From positions 156,523 to 220,522 of the forward strand of contig NZ_JACHEZ010000005.1 in NCBI RefSeq assembly GCF_014201675.1: a stretch of DNA of 64,000 nt, in the 5' to 3' direction. The notes below the pieces were generated by a model that did no database searches, was not told the origin of the DNA, and saw nothing but the letters and a program-made list of their open reading frames with translations. Each line of letters starts with the position of its first letter. Position 1 is the first letter of the stretch. Shown here piece after piece: positions 6,115 to 16,515 of the stretch. The translations under genes and the position numbers were made by a program. This stretch comes from Oceanithermus desulfurans. Lineage in GTDB: Bacteria > Deinococcota > Deinococci > Deinococcales > Marinithermaceae.

Positions 6115-8337
6115 TTGAACCCTAGAGAGCTGGCTAAGGCGTTCCCGCGCGTTTTGGTTGGTGCGCTGCTCAATAAGGCCGAGCAGTGGTTGGGTGAAGA
6201 CGCCTTAGCGGCGCTCGACGTGGCAATCAGTTCACCTGATGGGTCATTTTTGGAAGGCTTAAGTGGTTGGCTACGGGCCGATGATGCCGAGCGGAAACTG
6301 CGTGCAGTGGCCCGGCAGGCCGAAGTATATGTCCGAGGGCAATGCAAAGATGACGAACTGCAGCAGGTATTCTCGCTGGGTTTCGCCGGTCTGCCTCAGG
6401 TACAAGATGCGCTGACCGAGCTGCCCCAACGAATGGGCACCGAGGCCATTCGGCATGAACTGGCCGCCGCCGTTGCGCGCGACTTTCCCAGATTGGAAAA
6501 GGCGCAAGTAATAAAGGCCAGCGAGTGCTACGCTCAGGCCCTTGAATATGCCCTGCTAACCCACAAAGACCTTGCTTTGCTGGTGATCGGCCGCGCGGTT
6601 TTTCAGATTAGGGCCCAGCAGAGCGAGGAGTTCGCCCGCGTTAATGAGAAGCTCGATGAAGTGCTCAAACTGCTGGGGCAGGGTCAAGTTCCAAGCGAAG
6701 CCGCGCTGGCGGTATTTCGGCAGGCTTTGGTTAACAACCGATTGCTGATAGATGGTGACGTCGAAAATAGCATGGTCATCGTGGGCAATAACAACGTCGT
6801 TCAGCTCTCCGGGCAATTGCTGAGCGAGCTGCGCAAAAGGGTTACTCTGCCCGGCGATTTGCCTTTAGGTTCGTACCTACCGCTGGCACGGAATACGATC
6901 TTTACCGGGCGCGAAAAAGAGTTGGCAGAGCTGGCCAGGGCGCTTTTGGAGGAAGGCGAAAATGCTGTGGTGCAACAAGCGGTAGCCGGAATGGGCGGAG
7001 TGGGGAAAACGCAACTGGCGGTGGAATTTGCTTATCGCTACGGTTACCGGCTGGCCGGCGTTCACTGGCTCGACCTGAGCGACCCCGAACAGCTGGACGA
7101 ACAGATTGCCCGCAATGGCTTAGAGATGCGCCTCGACCCCTGGCCCGATAAGCAGCCCGAGCAGGTGTCGGCTACCCTGCACGCCTGGCGCGCTGATGGA
7201 CCCCGCTTGTTGATTCTCGACAACTACGAAGACCCAGATAATGCAAATATGGTTTTAGGGCGACTGCATGGCGCCGAGCTGCGGCTGCTTATTACTACGC
7301 GTAGCAGGAACTGGCACGCCGGCCTGGGCCTCAAAACCCTGGCACTGGATGAGTTTTCGCCCGCTGAAAGCCTAGCCTTCTTGCGTCGTTGGTTGCCCGA
7401 GGCAAGAGCAAGGGATGACGAACTGGCCGAGCTGGCGGAGAGGCTGGGCCACTTGCCGCTGGCGCTGGAGCTGGCGGGCCGCTATTTGCATCGTCTCAAA
7501 ACCAAAGCGGTGAGCGAGTATCTGAGCGAGTTGGAATGCGCCTTGGAACACCGCTCCATGAAGGGGTGGAAGCCGGGGCTGGGGAATCCCACCGGGCACG
7601 ATCTGAGCTTGGCGCAAACATTCTCTCTTTCGTGGCAGCGGCTAGAAAGCGAGGTGGCGCGGCGGGTTTTGCTGGCAGCAGGCTACTGCGCGCCCGGCGA
7701 GCCTTTACCGCTGGAGGCACTGGAGGGTGTGGGCGGCAGCGCCGACGCGCTGCAGGAGGCGCTGGCTGATTTGCTGGGGTTGGGTTTGCTCAAAGAAGGC
7801 GAACCCCCGACGATACATCCGCTGGTGGCCGAGTTTGCGCGGGGACTGGACGAAGAAGGGGAGGTTTTGGCAGATTTCGCTGCGAAGATTGCCGACTTGG
7901 CCAATCGTCTGAACAGTGAGGCCGACCGCGCCGGCAACTATGCCCTTTTTGCCCCGCTCATTTCCCACGTGCGCGCGGTGGCCAGAGCGGTGGAAAAGAG
8001 GAAAATCGAAGACGAGCGGGTTATTGCTGCCGCAGCACAGTTGTGGAACAGCTTGGGTTACCACCTCAACGCCGTAGCAGAGTACAAAGGCGCCAAGGCC
8101 GCCTACGAGCGGGCGCTGGAAATACTCGAGGACCATCTGGGTGAGGACCATCCTAACGTGGCCACCTTAGTCAACAACCTGGGCTCCGTCCTCAAAGCCC
8201 TCGGCGACCTCCAAGGCGCCAAAGCCGCCTTCGAGCGGGCGCTGGAGATATTCGTAACATTCCTGCCACCCGACCATCCGCATATAAAAATCGTCCGCAA
8301 CAACTTACGTTCCCTTGGCAATAGCGGGGCAAAGTAG
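6115..8337 (+). CDS. STAND/NB-ARC-type ATPase with C-terminal TPR repeats (bacterial NLR-like)
   Basis: 740 aa from a TTG start preceded by TAGGGAG. About 230 N-terminal residues form a helical region without a recognisable catalytic domain, followed by an asparagine-rich IVGNNNVV segment like the linkers seen before STAND cores. The STAND module has GREKEL, Walker A GMGGVGKT (292-299), Walker B LLILD (365-369), an arginine-bearing TTRSR and GHLPLAL (445-451), the GLPLAL-like block of NB-ARC proteins. The C-terminus has tetratricopeptide units of 42 residues. Such proteins are regulated ATPase switches, many of them in phage defence. Base composition is visibly lower in GC than both neighbours, suggesting transfer. 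Ligand and effector action are not readable. Confidence 0.85.
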   Translation: MNPRELAKAFPRVLVGALLNKAEQWLGEDALAALDVAISSPDGSFLEGLSGWLRADDAERKLRAVARQAEVYVRGQCKDDELQQVFSLGFAGLPQVQDALTELPQRMGTEAIRHELAAAVARDFPRLEKAQVIKASECYAQALEYALLTHKDLALLVIGRAVFQIRAQQSEEFARVNEKLDEVLKLLGQGQVPSEAALAVFRQALVNNRLLIDGDVENSMVIVGNNNVVQLSGQLLSELRKRVTLPGDLPLGSYLPLARNTIFTGREKELAELARALLEEGENAVVQQAVAGMGGVGKTQLAVEFAYRYGYRLAGVHWLDLSDPEQLDEQIARNGLEMRLDPWPDKQPEQVSATLHAWRADGPRLLILDNYEDPDNANMVLGRLHGAELRLLITTRSRNWHAGLGLKTLALDEFSPAESLAFLRRWLPEARARDDELAELAERLGHLPLALELAGRYLHRLKTKAVSEYLSELECALEHRSMKGWKPGLGNPTGHDLSLAQTFSLSWQRLESEVARRVLLAAGYCAPGEPLPLEALEGVGGSADALQEALADLLGLGLLKEGEPPTIHPLVAEFARGLDEEGEVLADFAAKIADLANRLNSEADRAGNYALFAPLISHVRAVARAVEKRKIEDERVIAAAAQLWNSLGYHLNAVAEYKGAKAAYERALEILEDHLGEDHPNVATLVNNLGSVLKALGDLQGAKAAFERALEIFVTFLPPDHPHIKIVRNNLRSLGNSGAK
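8089..8310 (+). repeat. Two 126-nt direct repeat units encoding 42-residue TPRs
   Basis: GGCGCCAA(G/A)GCCGCC begins at 8089 and again at 8215, exactly 126 nt (42 codons) apart, and the similarity runs through most of each unit (GAKAAYERALEILEDHLGED against GAKAAFERALEIFVTFLPPD). This is the kinesin-light-chain-like TPR period. High nucleotide identity implies recent duplication or gene conversion, and would allow unit gain or loss. Confidence 0.85.
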
Positions 8338-8394
8338 CTACTGCCGCGGGGCGGTGCTCATTCAGGTCATCGCCACGGGGGTTAGCTTGACATG

Positions 8395-8802
8395 ATGAGG
8401 CGCGCGTTCTTGCTGCTCTTGTTATTGCTTGGCGGCTGCCGTTACACCTTCTGGCCGCTGATCCCGCCCGAGGCGCCCTTTCCCGAGCGGGTGCAGGTGA
8501 TGGGCCGGCTCGAGCCCGAAGGCGCGACGGCGCGGGCGGTCCTGCAGCTCAGGCGCTGGCCGGAGCCGAACTACCTGGAACTGCGCTGGTACCAAGGCGA
8601 CACCCTCGTAGACGAACGCTCGATCTGGGTCGAGGTGCCGCAGCAGCTGGAGCTGACCTTTCCCTACGCGGAGGGGGAGCTTCACCGCTTGCTGATCGTC
8701 GTGGAAGGTCGGCCCCTGCTGCAGCTCGATCTGGGCGAGCCTAACCTACCCCCGCCGCCCGCAGCGCCCAGCCCAGCACCAGGGGCAGGGTCAGAAAGCT
8801 GA
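8395..8802 (+). CDS. Small lipoprotein of unknown function
   Basis: 135 aa. A short basic N-terminus and leucine-rich core end in LLGGC, a lipobox, so Cys13 should be lipidated and the protein membrane-anchored in the periplasm. The mature part looks like a small beta-sandwich (alternating hydrophobics, VQVMGRLEPEG, LELRWYQGDTLVDE) and ends in a proline/alanine-rich tail. Start: ATG at 8392 or 8395; I chose 8395 because a TAGCTT -10-like box (8383-8388) then sits 6 nt upstream. Its last 62 nt overlap the convergent AEC gene. No family recognised. Confidence 0.7.
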   Translation: MRRAFLLLLLLLGGCRYTFWPLIPPEAPFPERVQVMGRLEPEGATARAVLQLRRWPEPNYLELRWYQGDTLVDERSIWVEVPQQLELTFPYAEGELHRLLIVVEGRPLLQLDLGEPNLPPPPAAPSPAPGAGSES

Positions 8803-9655
8803 TCAGCGTCGAGAGCACCACCACGCGCGCGGTCCGCGCGGCGTCGCCGCCAAACTCGGCGGCCATCAGGTAGGTGTTCACCGCCGCGGGCATGCCGCTG
8901 ATGAGCACCAGCACCACCAGGTCCGCGCCCCCCAGCCCCAGCGCGCGGCCGATCCAGAACGCCACCACCGGACCGCCGAGCACCCGCAGCAGGCTGGCCA
9001 GCAGGTTGTAGGCGCCCACCCGGATGCGCGACTCGGCGATCTGCATGCCCAGCGCCAGCAGCAGCATGGGGATGGCGCCCTGGGCCAGCATGTGCACGCC
9101 TCCGCCCAGGTTGGCGGGGAGCCGGAGGTCCGCGGCGTTCGCGGCAAGGCCGAGCACCACCGCCCAGATGAGCGGCAGGCGCAGGGTCATGGCCAGCTGC
9201 TCGCGCAGGCTACCGCCATGGAAGAGGGCGGGACCGAAGCCGAAGAGCAGCACCGTGGCCACCACGAAGACGATCGTCGCGCGCTCGAGGCCTGCTTCAC
9301 CCAGCGCGAAGAGGGCCACCGACAGGCCCATGTTGCCGGTGTTGGGGAAGGCCGTGGTCGCGGTCAGGCTCGCCCGCACCGCCGCGGGCAGGCCCAGCAA
9401 CCGCCCCACCGCCCAGCCCGCGAGGGCGAAGGCCGCCGAGGCGAGGGCGAAGGCCGCGGCCAGCCGCAGCGCCCCCAGCGGTTCGGCGTCGGCGCGCCAG
9501 AGCTGGTCGAAGACCAGGAAGGGGACGAGGACGAAGAGGGTGAGCCGCGTCAGCGGCCCGCGGTCGAGCCGCAGGAGGCGCGCGGCGAGGTAGCCGGTGG
9601 CCACCATCAGCGCCACCGGCGCCACCGCCCCCAGCAGCACCCCCACCCCGCCCAC
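8741..9655 (-). CDS. AEC-family (auxin efflux carrier-like) permease
   Basis: 304 aa, close to the usual ~300-310 of bacterial AEC transporters. Hydrophobic helices fill the sequence in two five-helix halves, with ATTAFPNTGNMGLSVALFALG (the conserved N-x-G helix break) in the first half and LVLISGMPAAVNTYLMAAEFGGD in the second, both typical. Likely exports an organic acid across the inner membrane. The GTG at 9655 is 2 nt after the rnj stop, so translation is probably coupled to rnj. Possibly the last gene of the rpsO-pnp-rnj operon. No hint of substrate. Confidence 0.85.
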   Translation of the reverse strand: MGGVGVLLGAVAPVALMVATGYLAARLLRLDRGPLTRLTLFVLVPFLVFDQLWRADAEPLGALRLAAAFALASAAFALAGWAVGRLLGLPAAVRASLTATTAFPNTGNMGLSVALFALGEAGLERATIVFVVATVLLFGFGPALFHGGSLREQLAMTLRLPLIWAVVLGLAANAADLRLPANLGGGVHMLAQGAIPMLLLALGMQIAESRIRVGAYNLLASLLRVLGGPVVAFWIGRALGLGGADLVVLVLISGMPAAVNTYLMAAEFGGDAARTARVVVLSTLISFLTLPLVLGWALRAAGVG

Positions 9656-9657
9656 GG

Positions 9658-11373
9658 TCAGGCCTCGAAGAGGATGGGGATCAGGATCGGGTCGCGGCCC
9701 GTCGCCTTGCGGATGAACTTCTTCGCGGGGTAGTAGACGTCGTCGCGGATCTGCTCGAGCGGCTTCTTCTCGCGCACGCCCTTCTGGATCGCCTCGAGGG
9801 CGACCCGGCGGATCTCGGCGTGCAGCCGCTGCCCCGCCTTGACGAAGCCGCGGCTCACCACCTCGACGACGGGCTGTTCGGAGACCAGCGCGGTCAGGAT
9901 CACGATTCCGTCGGCGGCCATGTCCTGGCGCTCGGCGAGGATGTCGTCGGTGATGTCGCCCACCCCGAGGCCGTCCACGTAGAGCGCCCCCGCCTTGACG
10001 CGGCCCGTCTTCTTCAGGTCGTCGGCGGTCAGCTCCAGCACGTCGCCGTTTTCGGGCACGATCGTCTTCACCGGGGGCTTCGGCATCTTCTCGACCAGCC
10101 ACTTGAAGTTGGTTTGGTGGCGCACCTCGCCGTGCCAGGGCACGAAGAACTTGGGCTGGACCAGGTTGTAGAGGAAGCGCAGCTCCTCGCGGCTGGCGTG
10201 GCCGGAGGCGTGCACCTTGTAAGCGGGCGGGTAGAGGACGCGCGCGCCCAGCTCGTAGAGCTTGTTGATCACCCGGTTGACGGCCTCCTCGTTACCGGGA
10301 ATGGGGCTCGAGCTGAGGATCACGGTGTCCCCCTCGCCCACGCTCAGCTTGGCGTGGCGGCCGAAGGCGAGGCGGCTCAGCACCGCCATCGGCTGGCCCT
10401 GAGAGCCGGTGGCCAGCACCAGCACCTCGCGGTCGGGGATGTCCTTGATCTCGTCGGTGGTGTAGAGGCGGTCCTTCACCTCCAGGTAGCCCAGCTCGAG
10501 CGCGATCTTGGCGAACTTAAGCATGCTGCGGCCTTCCATCGCTACCTTGCGCCCGTGCCGCTCGGCGGCGCGGATCACCGACTGCACCCGGTGGATGTGC
10601 GAGGCGAAGGTGGTCACGAAGACGCGGCCCTCCGCCGCCCCGATGGCGGCGTCGAGCGCCACGGCCACCTCGGCCTCGCTGGGGGTGATGCCCGGGCGCT
10701 CGGCGTTGGTGGAGTCGGCGATCAGCAGCAGCACCCCTTCGGCGCCGGCCTGGGCCACCTTGGCCAGGTGGCTCACCTTGCCGTCCACCGGCGTGGGGTC
10801 GAGCTTGAAGTCGCCGGTGTGGACGACGTTGCCCACCGGGGTGCGGATGATCAGCCCCGAGTTGTCGGGGATCGAGTGGGTCATGCGGAAGAGGTCGACG
10901 GTGAAGTGGCGCCCGATCTTCAGCGTCTCGTCGGGGCTCACCACGTTGAGGTCGAACTCGCCCGGCTTGAGGCCGAACTCTTCGAGCTTGCCGCGCAACA
11001 GGCCCAGGGTCAGCTTGGCCCCGTAGAGGGGGATCTTGGGCAGCTGCGGCAGCAGGAAGGGCATGCCGCCGATGTGGTCTTCGTGGCCGTGGGTGAGCAC
11101 CCAGCCCTTGATGAGCTTGGCGTTTTCGACCAGGTAGTCGATGCGGGGGATCAGGATGTCCACCCCGGGCATATGCTCCTCGGGGAAGGCGAGGCCGCCG
11201 TCGACGACGAGGATCTCGTCCTCGTAACGGAAGGCGGTGATGTTCTTGCCGATCTCGCCCATCCCTCCCAGGGGGACGATCTCGAGCTTACCGATGGAAA
11301 GGGGACCCTTGGGCTTGCGGCTGCGCGAGCGGCGCCGGCCGGGCTTGCGGGTGGGTTTGGCTTGTTCGTTCAT
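9658..11373 (-). CDS. rnj: Ribonuclease J
   Basis: 571 aa. A lysine/arginine-rich N-terminal extension (1-25) leads into a metallo-beta-lactamase fold with LGGMGEIGKN near residue 35, the metal motif HGHEDH (95-100), and a beta-CASP domain with GSQGQP, SSPIPGNE and HASGHAS followed by PWHGE. RNase J has endonuclease and 5'-3' exonuclease activity and is the main RNA-decay enzyme in bacteria lacking RNase E. Downstream of pnp by 57 nt containing a hairpin; TTAGGAG precedes the ATG. The basic extension may contact RNA or the degradosome; that is inference. Confidence 0.95.
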   Translation of the reverse strand: MNEQAKPTRKPGRRRSRSRKPKGPLSIGKLEIVPLGGMGEIGKNITAFRYEDEILVVDGGLAFPEEHMPGVDILIPRIDYLVENAKLIKGWVLTHGHEDHIGGMPFLLPQLPKIPLYGAKLTLGLLRGKLEEFGLKPGEFDLNVVSPDETLKIGRHFTVDLFRMTHSIPDNSGLIIRTPVGNVVHTGDFKLDPTPVDGKVSHLAKVAQAGAEGVLLLIADSTNAERPGITPSEAEVAVALDAAIGAAEGRVFVTTFASHIHRVQSVIRAAERHGRKVAMEGRSMLKFAKIALELGYLEVKDRLYTTDEIKDIPDREVLVLATGSQGQPMAVLSRLAFGRHAKLSVGEGDTVILSSSPIPGNEEAVNRVINKLYELGARVLYPPAYKVHASGHASREELRFLYNLVQPKFFVPWHGEVRHQTNFKWLVEKMPKPPVKTIVPENGDVLELTADDLKKTGRVKAGALYVDGLGVGDITDDILAERQDMAADGIVILTALVSEQPVVEVVSRGFVKAGQRLHAEIRRVALEAIQKGVREKKPLEQIRDDVYYPAKKFIRKATGRDPILIPILFEA

Positions 11374-11393
11374 GCGTTCTCCTAACGCGGCCG

Positions 11394-11412
11394 GGCCGCC
11401 CGGTGGGCGGCC
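11394..11412 (-). promoter_or_regulatory. Hairpin between pnp and rnj
   Basis: GGCCGCCC-GGT-GGGCGGCC forms a perfect 8-bp stem with a 3-nt loop. No T-run follows on the minus strand, so it is more likely an RNA stabilising or processing element between pnp and rnj than a terminator. Confidence 0.5.
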
Positions 11413-11430
11413 GACCGATACCTGGCGGTG

Positions 11431-13596
<2,166 letters not shown>

Positions 13597-13625
13597 ACCT
13601 GTCACCTGTCTGCTTTCTTCGTTAC

Positions 13626-13663
13626 GCGACAAAGCGGGACCGGAGCCCCGGTCCCGCCGTCGC
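13626..13663 (-). promoter_or_regulatory. Long hairpin in the rpsO-pnp intergenic RNA
   Basis: GCGGGACCGG (13634-13643) pairs perfectly with CCGGTCCCGC (13648-13657) over a 4-nt loop, and an outer GCGAC/GTCGC stem (13626-13630 with 13659-13663) extends it past a small internal loop. It sits about 30 nt before the pnp ATG. There is no U-run, so read-through with processing is more likely than termination; PNPase leaders in other bacteria use such a stem for autoregulation. Confidence 0.65.
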
Positions 13664-13677
13664 TTTGTACGTCCAGT

Positions 13678-13947
13678 CTACTTCCTGAGGCCAAGTTTCT
13701 CAATCAGGCTCTTGTAGCGCTCGGCGTCTTCGCGCTCGAGGTACTTGAGCAGGCGCTTGCGCTGCCCCACCATCTTGAGCAGGCCGCGGTGCGAGTGGAA
13801 GTCGTGCTTGTGGGCGCGCAGGTGCTCCGAGAGGCGGTTGATGCGCTCGGTGAGGAGCGCCACCTGCACCTCGGTGGAGCCGGTGTCGCCGGGGAACTGG
13901 GCAAACTTCTCGATGATCGCCTGTTTTTCCGCTGTGGTTAGTGCCAT
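13678..13947 (-). CDS. rpsO: 30S ribosomal protein S15
   Basis: 89 aa, exact family length. Contains [26 protein letters not shown] and the 16S-binding [22 protein letters not shown] stretch. S15 binds helices 20-22 of 16S rRNA early in 30S assembly. GGAGGA lies 6 nt before the ATG. A consensus promoter lies about 60 nt upstream (14005-14033). Confidence 0.97.
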   Translation of the reverse strand: MALTTAEKQAIIEKFAQFPGDTGSTEVQVALLTERINRLSEHLRAHKHDFHSHRGLLKMVGQRKRLLKYLEREDAERYKSLIEKLGLRK

Positions 13948-14004
13948 CGTTTCCTCCGTCAGGCCGGGGAGCGCCGCAGCCCTCCCCGCCTCAAAGCAAA
14001 CCCC

Positions 14005-14033
14005 AGCCTACACCCCGCGCCGGCGGTTGTCAA
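14005..14033 (-). promoter_or_regulatory. Sigma70-type promoter of rpsO-pnp-rnj
   Basis: On the minus strand, TTGACA (14033-14028), a 17-nt spacer and TAGGCT (14010-14005). The -35 is a full consensus match. Transcription would start near 13998, giving a leader of about 50 nt to the rpsO ATG. Confidence 0.8.
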
Positions 14034-14053
14034 ACCGCGCGCGCCGCAGCCAA

Positions 14054-14085
14054 CCCAAAACCGCCCCGTACGGGGCGGTTTTGGG
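14054..14085. terminator. Terminator after the cba operon (32-bp perfect palindrome)
   Basis: CCCAAAACCGCCCCGT followed by its exact complement. Read on the minus strand the stem ends in TTTTGGG, and it sits 16 nt after the cbaA stop, between cbaA and the rpsO promoter, so it insulates the two operons. Confidence 0.75.
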
Positions 14086-14100
14086 AGTATGGAAGACCGT

Positions 14101-15786
14101 TCACCACAAGCGCATGCCGGGGGCAGGCACCATGTGAATGAACAACTGCACCAGGGTGGGCATGTAGACGATCAGCACCAGGACCACGGCCGCGCCCCAC
14201 CAGAAGAAGAGGCGGTCCATGACCTTGACGCCGTTCTTGCCTTCGGGGCCCGAGATGGCCTCGGCGAAGGGGATTTCGGGCACCTGGTCGGCGGGCAGGC
14301 GGCGGCGCGAGAAGAGGGTGGCGTAGAGGACGTAGAAGAGCTGCACCGCGGCGATGGTGAGCAGCACGCCGGCGATGGCGTTGAAGACCATGTAGAAGGC
14401 GGAGCTGGCGTAGATGCCGTCGTTGACGGCGCTCATCGCCGAGATGTGGGCACGCCGGGGCACCCCCTGCAGGCCCATCATGTGCATCCCGAAGGCCATG
14501 AACATCATGCCCACGAACCAGAGCCAGACGCCGGCGAGCGCGGTCCGCGGCGCGGCCAGGGGTTTGTGGGTGATGTGGGGGATGAGCCAGAAGGCGATGC
14601 CGAAGAAGGTGAGGGTCGAGGCGGTGGCCACCGGCAGGTGGAAGTGCCCCGGGATCCAGGTGGTGTTGTGCACCACGTAGTCGAGGGTGAAGCTGGCGTT
14701 CACGATGCCGCCGGCGCCGCCGAAGATGAAGGCGATGGCGCCGAGCAGCTGGGCGACGACGCTCGGGTTGTTCCAGGGCAGCGCCTTGATCCAGCCCAGC
14801 ATCCCCTTGCCGCCGTTCGCGCGGCCGGCCAGCTCGAGCGAGGCGGCGATGGTGAAGGCCGTCATCAGGCTGGGCACGGCCACCATCATGGTCAGCACGG
14901 TGTGGACGCCCTTCCAGAAGGCGCTGATGCCGGGGTCGGCGAACTGGTGGTGGAAGCCTACGGGCGTCGAGAAGACGAGGAAGCCCAGGAAAGCCATGCG
15001 CGCCAGCGGGTCGGAGATCAGCTTGCCGCCGGCCTGGCGCGGCAGCAGGCCGTACCAGGAGACGTAGGCGGGCAGCAGCCAGAAGTAGACGATCGGGTGC
15101 CCCGACCACCAGAAGAGCGAGCGGGCCAGCAGCGGATCCACGCCCTTGATCCAGCCGAGCGACCAGGGGATGAGGAAGAAGACGGCCTCGACGACCAGGC
15201 CGATCGCGGCCAGGCCCCACATCATCCAGGTGGCCGTGGTCATAAAGGTGACCAGCGGGGTGGGCTTGCCGGGGTTCTGCTTCTTCCAGCGCACCCACAT
15301 CTCCACCGAGAGGAAGACGCTCACCAGGCTGGAGACGATGATCAGCGCGGCGCCCACGTAGAAGGCCCAGTGGCCCTGCAGCGGCGGGTAGAAGGTGTAG
15401 AGCACGGTGGCGTTGTTGAGCAAGAGCGGCCAGGCGGCGAGCGCCAGACCGATCAGGGCGATCCACCAGGCGGCCCAGGCCACCGGCATGAGCGGGCGGA
15501 CGTTCGAGTCGCGCGCTTGCAGGTAGAGGAGCGAGCCCTGGATGAAGAACTGGGTGAAGACGATGGCGTTGAGGACGCCGTGCAGCGTCAGGCCCTGGTA
15601 GTACGACTTGAAGAGGGGCTGGAGCGCGGGGTAGAGGTCGATGTCGGCGTAGTTGAAGATCTGGAAGGGCCCAAAGATGACGCCGATGGTGAGGGCGATG
15701 AAGCCCAGCACCATGAAGTAGAGCGACACCTTCTTTTCAGGATGGGTCGCGTAAATGTCTTCGGGGGAAGCGCTACGTACGGCCAT
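14101..15786 (-). CDS. cbaA: ba3-type cytochrome c oxidase subunit I
   Basis: 561 aa, about 13 transmembrane helices. Type B haem-copper oxidase: the active-site segment WWSGHPIVYFWLLPAYV contains the CuB histidine and the cross-linked tyrosine (HPxxY), and VVHNTTWIPGHFHLPVA and GHFH carry further CuB and haem ligands. Early HGVLNAIVF holds a low-spin haem ligand. It reduces O2 to water while pumping protons in the inner membrane. Very close in layout to the Thermus ba3 enzyme. It begins 1 nt after cbaB stops, in the order cbaD-cbaB-cbaA. Confidence 0.96.
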   Translation of the reverse strand: MAVRSASPEDIYATHPEKKVSLYFMVLGFIALTIGVIFGPFQIFNYADIDLYPALQPLFKSYYQGLTLHGVLNAIVFTQFFIQGSLLYLQARDSNVRPLMPVAWAAWWIALIGLALAAWPLLLNNATVLYTFYPPLQGHWAFYVGAALIIVSSLVSVFLSVEMWVRWKKQNPGKPTPLVTFMTTATWMMWGLAAIGLVVEAVFFLIPWSLGWIKGVDPLLARSLFWWSGHPIVYFWLLPAYVSWYGLLPRQAGGKLISDPLARMAFLGFLVFSTPVGFHHQFADPGISAFWKGVHTVLTMMVAVPSLMTAFTIAASLELAGRANGGKGMLGWIKALPWNNPSVVAQLLGAIAFIFGGAGGIVNASFTLDYVVHNTTWIPGHFHLPVATASTLTFFGIAFWLIPHITHKPLAAPRTALAGVWLWFVGMMFMAFGMHMMGLQGVPRRAHISAMSAVNDGIYASSAFYMVFNAIAGVLLTIAAVQLFYVLYATLFSRRRLPADQVPEIPFAEAISGPEGKNGVKVMDRLFFWWGAAVVLVLIVYMPTLVQLFIHMVPAPGMRLW

Positions 15787-15787
15787 G

Positions 15788-16285
15788 TTACTTGTCCTCC
15801 ACGATGATCTTTCCGATCATGTCCTGGTGCCCGAGGCCGCAGTACTCGTTACAGATGACCAGGTACTCGCCGGCCTCGTTGAAGGTGTGCTCCACCTTGC
15901 CGACCTCACCGGGGATCACCTGGACGTTGACGTTGGTGCCGCGGATGTGGAACCCGTGCTGCACGTCGGGGCTGGTCACGTAAAAGACGACCTTGGCCCC
16001 CTTGGGAACGCGGATCTCGTTCGGCAGGAAGGTGAACGCCTGCGCCAGCACGTAGGCGGTGTAGACGTTGTCGCCGGTCTTCTCCACGCGGGGGTTGGCG
16101 AAGAGGCTGCCCTCGTTGCGGACCGTGGTGGGGTCGATGCGCTCGGCGGCGCTGGGCACGTAGAAGGCGAAGCCGGTCAGGGTGTAGCCGATGAAGATCA
16201 GGAAGACCACGATCATGACGAGCGCAAAGAGCAGCCAGCTGCGCTCGTAGCGCTCGATCGCGTGGATCAGTTTCTCGTTGTCCAT
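15788..16285 (-). CDS. cbaB: ba3-type cytochrome c oxidase subunit II (CuA)
   Basis: 165 aa. One N-terminal membrane anchor (about 17-38) and a periplasmic cupredoxin domain with the dinuclear CuA site: HGFH (110-113), then CNEYCGLGHQDM with Cys145, Cys149, His153 and Met156. It takes electrons from a cytochrome c and passes them to haem b of subunit I. Shorter than A-type subunit II (one helix, not two), as in Thermus ba3. It lies 2 nt after cbaD and 1 nt before cbaA. Confidence 0.96.
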   Translation of the reverse strand: MDNEKLIHAIERYERSWLLFALVMIVVFLIFIGYTLTGFAFYVPSAAERIDPTTVRNEGSLFANPRVEKTGDNVYTAYVLAQAFTFLPNEIRVPKGAKVVFYVTSPDVQHGFHIRGTNVNVQVIPGEVGKVEHTFNEAGEYLVICNEYCGLGHQDMIGKIIVEDK

Positions 16286-16287
16286 GG

Positions 16288-16398
16288 CTAGCCCCTTTGG
16301 ATGAAGAGGTAGAACACGCCACCCCAGAAGACGAGGATGGTGGCTACCAGTACGCCGATGACGAACATGGTTCCTGTGGGCCGTTCTTCATTGCTCAT
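16288..16398 (-). CDS. cbaD: ba3 oxidase subunit IIa, single-helix peptide
   Basis: 36 aa: a short polar N-terminus, one hydrophobic helix (about 11-33) and an RG tail. The Thermus ba3 enzyme has a 34-residue subunit IIa of just this design whose gene comes first in the operon. GGAGGTG lies 8 nt before the ATG, which supports translation. Easily missed because of its size. It completes the CuA subunit by supplying the second helix that subunit II lacks. I could not identify the operon promoter with confidence in the 117 nt to polX. Confidence 0.88.
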   Translation of the reverse strand: MSNEERPTGTMFVIGVLVATILVFWGGVFYLFIQRG

Positions 16399-16515
16399 CT
16401 TGATACACCTCCGCAAGCACTGACTTAAGCGTACGAAGACGACGTAGGACGTTTGTCCCATTTTACGCTCATCTTCGCGTCGGGGCGGCGGGGACGCGCT
16501 AAAATGGAAACGGCC

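Noticed and set aside
9820..11385. Long plus-strand open frame opposite rnj
   Set aside because: Antisense shadow of a certain gene; His/Asp/Leu/Gly-rich composition typical of GC-driven reverse frames, no start signal, no motifs.
13626..13663. Terminator between rpsO and pnp
   Set aside because: Strong stem but no U-run; the downstream bases are purine-rich on the minus strand.
14089..15807. Long plus-strand open frame opposite cbaA
   Set aside because: Shadow of the oxidase gene; low-complexity acidic/His-rich product.
16453..16515. Upstream starts for polX (16453, 16504)
   Set aside because: The first precedes the TAAAAT box; the second overlaps it; 16516 gives the usual family length.
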